Part shown: piece by piece, positions 23,971 to 29,525 of the stretch | How positions within the stretch are numbered: position 1 is the stretch's first letter | Layout: every line of letters begins with the position of its first letter | NCBI GenBank assembly: GCA_017522515.1 | Contig: JAFWZH010000298.1 | Location: forward strand, 1 to 29,525 | Origin: Clostridia bacterium | Lineage (GTDB): Bacteria; Bacillota_A; Clostridia; UBA1212; UBA1255 | Length of the DNA stretch: 29,525 bases | Direction of reading: 5' to 3' | Translations under genes and position numbers: made by a program | The notes under the pieces: model-generated | Database searches by the model: none | Seen by the model: only the letters and a program-made list of their open reading frames with translations | What the model was told of the DNA's origin: nothing

Positions 23971-24654
23971 ATGAGTAGAGTTTTTCGAAGTATACTTGTT
24001 GACTGTGGAATACTGGATATACTTAAAGAGGAAATTAACGAAAATTTTGATTTTTGCGATGCTACGCTTGATACATTAACAAAGGATCATATGCTTTGGA
24101 TCAGGTCGCTTTCACCTTTGATCAGTTTGATAGATCCTATATATAACGGATCAGATAAATCAACTTTGGCAGACAAGTGGTATCGGACTGAGGAGATTGC
24201 TTCATGTGATTTCGAGGAATTCCATCTTCGCCTCAGACTTATTCAGTCGCTTTTGCGTTTTGAGAGAGCAAAAATAACGGAGCTTGATCGAAGCGAAGAA
24301 CAGGACAATCATAGAGCAACGAAGTACTCGTTTGTCGAGGTGTCAAATGAGATAATGGACATTTTGGAGCGCGAGATACCAAAACTTGCTGAAATTCGAA
24401 AAGGTACAATATCTTTCGATGATGTTTGTACCATTGCTGATTTCGAATTTTTGATTGATGATATTGACACAAACTACAGAGGGAGTAATGGCAGCACTAT
24501 TCCTCGAGGGCTATCCCTTGCCGAACAGTGGTATCAAATCGACTTTGATTATAAGGAGCACTTCGGTCCGGAAAATTATGAAGATTGTTTTGAAAGATAT
24601 TATACCATATTATTTACGTTGCTTAAATTCAAGTATGCGGTAATATATGTTTAA
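23971..24654 (+). CDS. unknown protein with an internal duplication
   Basis: The 227-residue protein has a TTGGAGG site 9-10 bases before the ATG. It consists of two similar halves: residues about 10-98 contain ILDILKEEI, PIYNGSDKSTLADKWY, and FHLRLRLIQSLLRFERAKI; residues about 128-226 contain IMDILEREI, TNYRGSNGSTIPRGLSLAEQWY, and FERYYTILFTLLKFKYAVI. Each half therefore carries a YxGSxxST...LAxxWY signature. It is acidic and mostly alpha-helical. I recognise no family. Being in one operon with a lone restriction-specificity-like protein and two NAD-related enzymes, it may be a structural or sensor subunit. Confidence 0.72.
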   Translation: MSRVFRSILVDCGILDILKEEINENFDFCDATLDTLTKDHMLWIRSLSPLISLIDPIYNGSDKSTLADKWYRTEEIASCDFEEFHLRLRLIQSLLRFERAKITELDRSEEQDNHRATKYSFVEVSNEIMDILEREIPKLAEIRKGTISFDDVCTIADFEFLIDDIDTNYRGSNGSTIPRGLSLAEQWYQIDFDYKEHFGPENYEDCFERYYTILFTLLKFKYAVIYV

Positions 24655-24671
24655 AAACGGGGGAAAACAAA

Positions 24672-25232
24672 ATGTCCTATGTTAAATCTGATAAAAACAT
24701 CAAAAAGGGGCGGACAATGAAATTGAGTGAGTTTGCCTCGATTTATATAGGCTACAATTTTCAAAAAGATCGAGCCTCGAGTGAACCGTGCTACACATAT
24801 AAAGCATATCAAAATCCGTGCTGTTCAGATGAGGCGGACATTTACTGCTACGGCTCTGCCATTCCGGAACAGTATCTAACCCGAGATGGAGATATCGTAA
24901 TAAACATCGCAAAACTGGCGGATGTGACCCTTATTGAAAAGGACCAAGAAGGATTACTTGTCTCGGCCCGATATCTGATCATACGCTGTGATCAAACAAA
25001 AGCTTTTCCGGGATATATCAAAAACGAAATGCTTAGTGATAAAGGTATTAGGAGACGAAAAGCAATGATGCGTTTTAGCGGAGTTCTTCCTTATCAAAAA
25101 GCTAATAACTATGCTCATCTTAAATTTAATTTGCCGAACATTGATAGACAAAAAACAATTTATGATATTCAAAAGAATATTGAAGATTCGCTGACGAAAT
25201 TTATGAAAACATGTAATGAAAGATACAAATAA
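24672..25232 (+). CDS. single type I restriction specificity (HsdS-like) TRD protein without HsdM/HsdR
   Basis: The protein is 186 residues if started at 24672 (GGGGGA 7 bases upstream), or 171 from the ATG at 24717, where similarity begins. The pattern KLSEFASIYIGYNFQKDRA...(G/D)GDIVINIAKLADVTLI...LVSARYLIIRCD...YAHLKFNLPNIDRQKTIYDI matches the half-subunit layout of HsdS: TRD followed by a short conserved helix. A full HsdS has two TRDs and about 400 residues; this has one, and no methyltransferase or restriction subunit is nearby. It may dimerise and target the neighbouring enzymes to a DNA sequence, or be a remnant. Its intact length and spacing in an operon favour function. Confidence 0.72.
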   Translation: MSYVKSDKNIKKGRTMKLSEFASIYIGYNFQKDRASSEPCYTYKAYQNPCCSDEADIYCYGSAIPEQYLTRDGDIVINIAKLADVTLIEKDQEGLLVSARYLIIRCDQTKAFPGYIKNEMLSDKGIRRRKAMMRFSGVLPYQKANNYAHLKFNLPNIDRQKTIYDIQKNIEDSLTKFMKTCNERYK

Positions 25233-25257
25233 GAGGACGAAAAAGGAGAAAAACATA

Positions 25258-25887
25258 ATGAACGATATATACAACCAGTCTTTGGTAATTATTGGAGGAT
25301 CATTCAACCCTCCGACAATAGCCCATCTGACACTGATGACAGCAGCTATTGAAGGAGTTGGAGCAACTCACGGGGTATTTGTTCCATCAAATCATACCTA
25401 TGTCAAGAGGAAAATGAGCAGGACAGATGTGCCTGATACTGTCTACTCCGAAGAGGAACGGTTTGCTATGCTTTCAGCAATGTGCGCAGATGACAAACGA
25501 CTGTCGGTCGATCCACTGGAATATGGATATAAGATGCGCAGTGGTAACAGCCTTGCTACAATGAACGCTATACAGGACAAAAATCCCAGTACAAAGCTTT
25601 ACTTTCTATTCGGCGGGGACAAGCTGAAGGTGTTTTCAAAATGGAAAACCTTTGATGAGTTCGTTAAGAAGTACAGAATTATTGTTTTCAAACGCGAGGG
25701 CATCGATCCAGAAGCGGAAATCAACAAGACCGCCACACTCCGGGAACATCGCGATGCCTTTATCATTCTTCCATCTCCGTTAGAAATCGAAAATATCTGT
25801 TCCACTATGGTGCGGGATCGGCTTTCTCTCGGAGCATCCGTGGAAGAATATCTACATCCTGCGGTGTGGAAACTCATATGTAAGTAA
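25258..25887 (+). CDS. NadD/NMNAT-like nucleotidyltransferase
   Basis: The start is the ATG at 25258, with AAAAAGGAG 8 bases upstream, giving 209 residues. The Rossmann-like nucleotidyltransferase motif GGSFNPPTIAHL (13-24) is the (T/H)xxH signature of the NMN/NaMN adenylyltransferase family. The second signature, ENICSTMVRDRL (near residue 182), corresponds to ISSTxxR. LYFLFGGDKLKVFSKWKTFDEF is like the GxDxxxxxxxWxxxxxL block of NadD. It probably makes NAD(P)-type dinucleotides or transfers AMP to a related substrate. As a second, island-borne copy beside a NADAR-like gene, it is unlikely to be the housekeeping nadD. It may supply or modify NAD/ADP-ribose species in a defence pathway. Confidence 0.82.
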   Translation: MNDIYNQSLVIIGGSFNPPTIAHLTLMTAAIEGVGATHGVFVPSNHTYVKRKMSRTDVPDTVYSEEERFAMLSAMCADDKRLSVDPLEYGYKMRSGNSLATMNAIQDKNPSTKLYFLFGGDKLKVFSKWKTFDEFVKKYRIIVFKREGIDPEAEINKTATLREHRDAFIILPSPLEIENICSTMVRDRLSLGASVEEYLHPAVWKLICK

Positions 25888-25917
25888 TTGTCTTTATGCC
25901 AGAAAGCGAGGTGTCTA

Positions 25918-26559
25918 ATGACCACAAGACCTGTTTTTATGCCAGATATCAGTCCGCCCTATTGTACAGCGTGGGATGCGAATTTCGTCTACAACTGCGG
26001 ATTCGCAGTTTCCCAGAAGCAGAAAAACATTATAGCTATTCATAATGCGTTTCAAAAATGTTTCCCAAACAAAAATGTGCTTGAAATCTCAAGTAAGTCC
26101 ATGCAGGAAGGTGGCACAGAACTGAGTGCATTTCACCTTCTCAAGTATATTCCATCGCTTGGAAAATCTGTTTCAATTGAAAATGTCTTTCAGGCTAGCA
26201 AGGTGTTCAAATATGGTGGTCCGTATACTGATTTGCTTCATGTATTATCAAAAGAAGCAAAACAAGACGAACGGCTACACACCAGTGGACCTCTCGTAGC
26301 ATTTCGTTTTGAGGGAAAGGACTTTCCACTTCAACCACAAACAGTTTTTTACGATTTTTTGTATATAAACGCACTCTTGGAGAATGAAGATCTTTCCAAA
26401 ATCGTCCTTTTATATGATGCATTCACTGATGTGGAATTTAATCCGAAAAAGAGCATCAACTGTCAGGCAAAATCAGCTTCGCTTTTTGTATCGTTGTATC
26501 AATTAGGTCTACTCAGTGTTGCAACAAATTTTTGTGAATTTGCTAAAATGCTATCTTGA
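25918..26559 (+). CDS. NADAR-like protein (DarT1-associated NADAR antitoxin type)
   Basis: The start is the ATG at 25918, with GCGAGGTG 5-6 bases upstream; the TTG at 25888 lies within the intergenic leader. The 213-residue protein has motifs that I recall from the DarT1-associated NADAR family: SQKQKNI, LEISSKS, LSAFHLL, ENVFQASKVFKYGGPYTDL, DERLHTSGPLVAF, FYDFLYINAL and EFNPKKSINCQAKSASLF. Such proteins remove ADP-ribose from guanine in nucleic acid and neutralise DarT1-like toxins. No DarT-like gene is present in the window, so it is either an orphan antidote or works with the adjacent NMNAT-like and TRD proteins. Family recalled from memory, but the number of matching motifs is high. Confidence 0.78.
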   Translation: MTTRPVFMPDISPPYCTAWDANFVYNCGFAVSQKQKNIIAIHNAFQKCFPNKNVLEISSKSMQEGGTELSAFHLLKYIPSLGKSVSIENVFQASKVFKYGGPYTDLLHVLSKEAKQDERLHTSGPLVAFRFEGKDFPLQPQTVFYDFLYINALLENEDLSKIVLLYDAFTDVEFNPKKSINCQAKSASLFVSLYQLGLLSVATNFCEFAKMLS

Positions 26560-26608
26560 TTATTTATATTAAAGGATCATACAAATCCCCTTTTCTATGA
26601 TCCCGCAA

Positions 26609-26770
26609 TTAAAGGCTCCCCGCCCCATGATGTGTGAGGCGAGAGCTTTTGTCAAGCTTTTTTTGACCGTCCGATAGGTTTTTGAAGCTACCGAGCATCT
26701 GGATTGCCTGCATAGCCTCGGTTATGGTGGTAGATAGTAAGCACCATATGCGTACTGCCTGAAAAAGGGG
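26609..26770 (-). pseudogene. coding remnant in the 390-bp gene-free stretch before the island edge
   Basis: Between 26560 and 26949 there is no intact gene. On the - strand a frame ending at 26609-26611 contains AMQAIQMLGSFKNL and SDGQKKLD, protein-like but without start, preceded by low-quality sequence. I take it for the 3' remnant of a lost element gene, possibly including the region from which int was deleted. The interval also holds two hairpins (26612-26652 and 26842-26881). Confidence 0.28.
26612..26652 (+). terminator. probable terminator of the NADAR operon
   Basis: AAAGGCTCCCCGCC pairs imperfectly with GGCGAGAGCTTTT, after the NADAR stop at 26559. It is imperfect but T-rich at its 3' side. 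Confidence 0.5.
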
Positions 26771-26841
26771 ATGCCGTAATCTTAAGGAAGCATCAGCATT
26801 GGAAATACACTTGTCACAATGTTATTTATATCATAGAAAAG

Positions 26842-26881
26842 CATAAACCGCAATCTATTTATATCAGAATTGCGGTTTATG
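26842..26881. terminator. 13-bp perfect hairpin in the island edge
   Basis: CATAAACCGCAAT (26842-26854) and ATTGCGGTTTATG (26869-26881), followed by TTTGG. It could be a bidirectional terminator between the NADAR operon and the element end. Confidence 0.6.
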
Positions 26882-26949
26882 TTTGGCGGAAAAGGAACAA
26901 TTACCTCTTCAAGCACGCAACATTAAGCTTAATCTATAACAATCCATAG

Positions 26950-27166
26950 AAACAGGATGGTGCGCCGTGGTGTACCATCCTTAAGCTTTTTATGATTGTG
27001 AATAATTTGTTTCTAAACGACCCAATTGCATGGATTTTGTTTACAGAAATTCCACACTCTCAGGGGTCAAAATGGGGTCAAAACTTTAGTGCGACAGGTA
27101 TAGATTCCCCACTTTGGGCTGAAAAACGCATAAAAAAGCACCGAAATCGTTTGATTTCGGCGTTTT

Positions 27167-27170
<4 letters not shown>
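26950..27170 (+). repeat. element end, copy 2: int-downstream segment without int, abutting tRNA-fMet
   Basis: This is similar to 10583-10804 through the whole length, including the hairpin (26954-26981), the GGGGTCAAAAT pair (27063-27084) and the GCACCGAAAT hairpin. It ends exactly at the CCA end of tRNA-fMet, as expected for the attR/attL of a related element. The similarity stops at the former int stop codon. Confidence 0.8.
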
Positions 27171-27245
<75 letters not shown>

Positions 27246-27268
27246 ATATTATTTTTGCCCGTGCTTCT

Positions 27269-27357
27269 TGGTGCCGGAAGCCGGGGTCGAACCGGTACGA
27301 TACTCACGTATCACGGGATTTTAAGTCCCGGGCGTCTGCCAATTCCGCCATTCCGGC
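27269..27357 (-). tRNA. tRNA-Leu (TAA), encoded CCA
   Basis: On the - strand: acceptor GCCGGAA with TTCCGGC, anticodon arm CGGGA-CTTAAAA-TCCCG with anticodon TAA. It has the long class II variable arm (ATACGTGAGTATCGT), T arm CCGGTTCGACCCCGG, and CACCA end. It is the first gene of a two-tRNA transcript. Confidence 0.95.
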
Positions 27358-27410
27358 GAAACCAATCTTAAGCACGCCACTGAGACATGTTCATCTCAGT
27401 TCGTGACTTA

Positions 27411-27439
27411 ATTATACCACATCTTTTCCTCTTTGTCAA
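27411..27439 (-). promoter_or_regulatory. perfect sigma-A promoter of the tRNA-Leu/tRNA-fMet operon
   Basis: On the - strand TTGACA (27434-27439), a 17-base spacer and TATAAT (27411-27416). The leader contains ACTGAGA...TCTCAGT (27379-27400 region), a 7-bp hairpin ahead of tRNA-Leu. Confidence 0.85.
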
Positions 27440-27456
27440 CCCCTTTTTATATTTTT

Positions 27457-27498
27457 TATTGCTGCGCAGTGCCGATATTTTTTCACTGCGCAGCAATA
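27457..27498. repeat. 15-bp perfect inverted repeat downstream of the lipoprotein gene
   Basis: TATTGCTGCGCAGTG (27457-27471) and CACTGCGCAGCAATA (27484-27498) pair around a 12-base loop. It lies between the lipoprotein stop (27536) and the tRNA promoter. T-runs are poor on the - strand side, so it is a non-canonical terminator or insulating hairpin. Confidence 0.65.
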
Positions 27499-27535
27499 TT
27501 TCTGCTTTTTTGACGGTTATTCTCAAAAGAGATGT

Positions 27536-28990
27536 TTATTTGTCGATTTCGCTTTTCTCTCTTTCCAAATTGCATTTGATCAGTTCATCAAGGCTTAAAG
27601 GTGCTATTCCCGAAACAGAAAGTCTGCTGTTCACCGTTGTGGTATCATATGTTTCATAAAGACTTGAAAGCATTTTTTCAAGGTCATATGCTTCATCTGC
27701 GGTCACGGTTCTTTCGGGAATGAAATTTAATGTGCCATCGGTAATTTCAATCCTTCCGTACTCTCTGCAAAATTCATCTCTTCCAAGGCAATTTCTTAAA
27801 ACCGACTCATATCTGTCCTTATAATTTACAAGGTATTTTTCCGGTCTTTTCAGATATGCGAGTGTGCCGTCATATTCTATATAGAATTCGGTGACCAAGT
27901 CATTTTCCTCATAATTATATTCAAAATATTCTGCGCCTTTTTCGGTTATTATCACTGTTTTACTTTCATTGCTTGAAAAAATGAAATATTCATCGGTAAA
28001 ATAAGCAGTTGTTCTGTTCAGAGAGCCGAGCACTATAGGATTTTCAAATGCATAAGTATGCCCGAACGCTGTGACAGCGGTGGCAGCGAGCGTGTACTCG
28101 GACAGGTTGCCCGATAAGGTCGATGTGACAACATCAATTATCGCTTCTTCAACAATAATTTTTTTGATCTCGACATCACCAAAGATCCCCTCACCGTATT
28201 TTGCCAGAAATTCGGTGAAATATTCCGGTTCCTTCTTGCCTATGCGGTTTTTGAAGGATACCGTATTTCCTGCCAGCTTAACGATATAGGGCAGCTCGCT
28301 ATCATTTGGTCTATATGTGACAAGCTTTTTTGAGTTCATCTTCAGAAGCTCAAAGCCGGGGAAGTGAAATCCCTCGATCTGACCGAAGGTGCCTTTTGTA
28401 TGGTTATAAAGGAAGCTATGACCCGATGGAGAAAGCTCTTTTGTGTCAAAAACAAATATCACATCATTTTGATGGTGGAAAATGCTTCCGAGCTTTGGCA
28501 AATATGATATCGAATAGTTATTGCTCAACTCTTTTATGATTTTTTGCGAATCTATCCCCAAAAGAGCCGCATATTCTTCTGCGGAATAAAGCACATCCTT
28601 TTTCAGATCGAGATAAATACTGCTCGCAGCAAGCGGCACTGTATATTCTGCAGGCACATCTGCAATGGCGGTTATTGAGAGAATATCGTTTTCAACATGG
28701 TATGTATAATCTATAATCAGCCCCTCATAGAAAAAGTCACGGTTCTCAAGGTAATCATTATAAATGCTCTTGAACTTCAAGCAAATTTCCTCGTTTATTT
28801 TATCGGTGTGCTTGGAATTGCTATCAAGGCGCATGATCTTCACATTCCTTTTGTGATCACCGTTTGTTACATTCTCTTCTATGTGTGTTTTCACAGAAAA
28901 CTCGATGTTTTTATCCTTTTTTTCTGCATCGCATCCGCAGAGAAGGATAAGAAATACCGATAATAATAGGATTGTCAATGTTTTTTTCAT
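27536..28990 (-). CDS. lipoprotein of unknown function
   Basis: The 484-residue protein has a lipoprotein signal (MKKTLTILLLSVFLILLCGC, lipobox LLCGC, Cys20). The mature part is beta-rich and acidic, with a DUF-like N-terminal portion (VKTHIEENVTNGDHKRNVKIMRLD...INEEICLKFKSIYNDYLEN) that resembles the RsiV/DUF3298-type layout seen in anchored extracytoplasmic proteins. A predicted peptidoglycan or substrate role cannot be specified. GAGGTG lies 5 bases before the ATG. CTGACA-17-TATAAT on the - strand (29008-29036) is its promoter. It is divergent from the XRE regulator and outside the tRNA-bounded island. Confidence 0.85.
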   Translation of the reverse strand: MKKTLTILLLSVFLILLCGCDAEKKDKNIEFSVKTHIEENVTNGDHKRNVKIMRLDSNSKHTDKINEEICLKFKSIYNDYLENRDFFYEGLIIDYTYHVENDILSITAIADVPAEYTVPLAASSIYLDLKKDVLYSAEEYAALLGIDSQKIIKELSNNYSISYLPKLGSIFHHQNDVIFVFDTKELSPSGHSFLYNHTKGTFGQIEGFHFPGFELLKMNSKKLVTYRPNDSELPYIVKLAGNTVSFKNRIGKKEPEYFTEFLAKYGEGIFGDVEIKKIIVEEAIIDVVTSTLSGNLSEYTLAATAVTAFGHTYAFENPIVLGSLNRTTAYFTDEYFIFSSNESKTVIITEKGAEYFEYNYEENDLVTEFYIEYDGTLAYLKRPEKYLVNYKDRYESVLRNCLGRDEFCREYGRIEITDGTLNFIPERTVTADEAYDLEKMLSSLYETYDTTTVNSRLSVSGIAPLSLDELIKCNLEREKSEIDK

Positions 28991-29007
28991 GTCATCACCT
29001 CAAATTC

Positions 29008-29036
29008 ATTATACAATATACTTTTGCTTTTGTCAG
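29008..29036 (-). promoter_or_regulatory. sigma-A promoter of the lipoprotein gene
   Basis: On the - strand CTGACA (29031-29036), 17-base spacer, TATAAT (29008-29013). Confidence 0.75.
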
Positions 29037-29062
29037 CATATAAAGCTTGGTTTTGATTGATT

Positions 29063-29105
29063 TATACCAAATTGGGATATATTTATTATACCATTTCGGT
29101 ATAAT
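29063..29105. promoter_or_regulatory. paired operators overlapping the XRE regulator promoter
   Basis: Two TATACC-centred inverted repeats occur: TATACC..(AAATTG)..GGATATA (29063-29081) and TATACC-ATTTC-GGTATA (29087-29103, perfect arms). The second covers the TATAAT -10 (29100-29105) of the rightward XRE gene. The arrangement implies autorepression by a dimeric XRE protein and possibly co-regulation of the divergent lipoprotein gene. Confidence 0.6.
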
Positions 29106-29138
29106 ATTGTCAATAGTATTTTTGAAATTGGTGGAAAA

Positions 29139-29345
29139 ATGAGATTAAGGGAATTGAGAAAGAAAAAGGGGATTTCCCAGCTTAAGCTGGCGATGGATCT
29201 CAATATGAATCAAAACAGCGTAAGCAGATATGAAAACGGAGAGCGGGAGGCGGACTATGTGACGCTGATAAAAATTGCCGATTATTTTAATGTTTCAATT
29301 GACTTTCTCCTTGAAAGAACCGATAATCCCGAAATGAACAGATAA
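29139..29345 (+). CDS. XRE-family HTH regulator
   Basis: The 68-residue HTH_3 domain protein has RLRELRKKKGISQLKLAMDLNMNQNSVSRYENGEREADYVTLIKIADYFNVSIDFLLER. GGTGG lies 5-6 bases before the ATG. It is probably a repressor acting at the TATACC operators directly upstream. It is a typical chromosomal SinR/Cro-like regulator, and the partner gene is the divergent lipoprotein. Confidence 0.92.
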   Translation: MRLRELRKKKGISQLKLAMDLNMNQNSVSRYENGEREADYVTLIKIADYFNVSIDFLLERTDNPEMNR

Positions 29346-29349
29346 ATGA

Positions 29350-29377
29350 GAGACTGGGCTATTCGCTCAGTCTTTTT
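29350..29377 (+). terminator. terminator after the XRE gene
   Basis: AGACTGGGC pairs with GCTCAGTCT (one G-U), followed by TTTTTGTG. Confidence 0.85.
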
Positions 29378-29404
29378 GTGTAAGTGTAAACAGTAATTTG
29401 TCGG

Positions 29405-29480
29405 TGAGGGAGTTTCGCCTCTGCGGAGGCGACCGACGCCGCCGTCGGCTCGCGCGACCTTTTAAAAAAGGTCGATCAAA
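29405..29480. repeat. GC-rich multi-hairpin intergenic repeat
   Basis: Three adjacent hairpins occur: TCGCCTC/GAGGCGA (29415-29421 and 29426-29432), CCGACG/CGTCGG (29433-29438 and 29443-29448) and CGACCTTTT/AAAAGGTCG (29455-29463 and 29466-29474). The segment is far richer in G+C than its surroundings and resembles dispersed REP-like elements I recall from Oscillospiraceae genomes. Confidence 0.6.
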
Positions 29481-29525
29481 ACTTTGAAAAAGGGAATTTT
29501 TATTGTTGTTTATCTGTGTTTCTAC

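Overview
The window is low-GC DNA whose genes, start signals and near-perfect sigma-A promoters look like a Clostridia (Firmicutes) genome. A BspA-type leucine-rich-repeat protein ending in a type I dockerin points to an anaerobic gut or rumen member of the Oscillospiraceae/Ruminococcaceae. This is inferred from gene content; no 16S or other marker is present.

Layout. (1) 1-2.8 kb: 3' part of a secreted LRR/dockerin protein. (2) 2.8-6.5 kb: a leftward zinc-ribbon/membrane protein of unknown function, a small leftward membrane-protein ORF, and a divergent XRE regulator. (3) 6.5-10.8 kb: a rightward mobile-element module of zinc-finger amidoligase, class II glutamine amidotransferase (3' end replaced by foreign sequence), Xis-like protein and tyrosine integrase with a HicB-like tail. 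(4) 10.8-14.8 kb: an ATPase/TOPRIM-like pair resembling OLD/RloAB/PARIS-type defence, driven by a consensus promoter, then an intact IS3-family insertion sequence. (5) 14.8-27.2 kb: an island bounded by a 41-bp direct repeat of the 3' part of an initiator tRNA gene. Its cargo is an M23-like secreted protein, a MORN-membrane/Sel1-HEPN pair, a two-PIN plus winged-helix operon, a small basic protein, a WYL regulator, and an operon of small Cys-rich protein, duplicated-repeat protein, lone HsdS-like TRD, NadD/NMNAT-like enzyme and NADAR-like protein. (6) 27.2-29.5 kb: probable core chromosome with tRNA-fMet, tRNA-Leu, a lipoprotein, an XRE regulator and a GC-rich hairpin repeat.

The 220-bp segment between the integrase stop and the presumed attachment edge at 10.58-10.80 kb recurs at 26.95-27.17 kb directly beside the tRNA. 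This suggests that related elements have entered the same tRNA-fMet repeatedly, leaving a composite island of probable defence cargo. The most system-like parts are the PIN/PIN/winged-helix operon, in which both PIN proteins end in the same DVLKRF tail, the TRD/NMNAT/NADAR operon downstream of a WYL regulator, and the MORN/Sel1-HEPN pair. The functions of these groupings are inferences from domains and gene order, not established facts.
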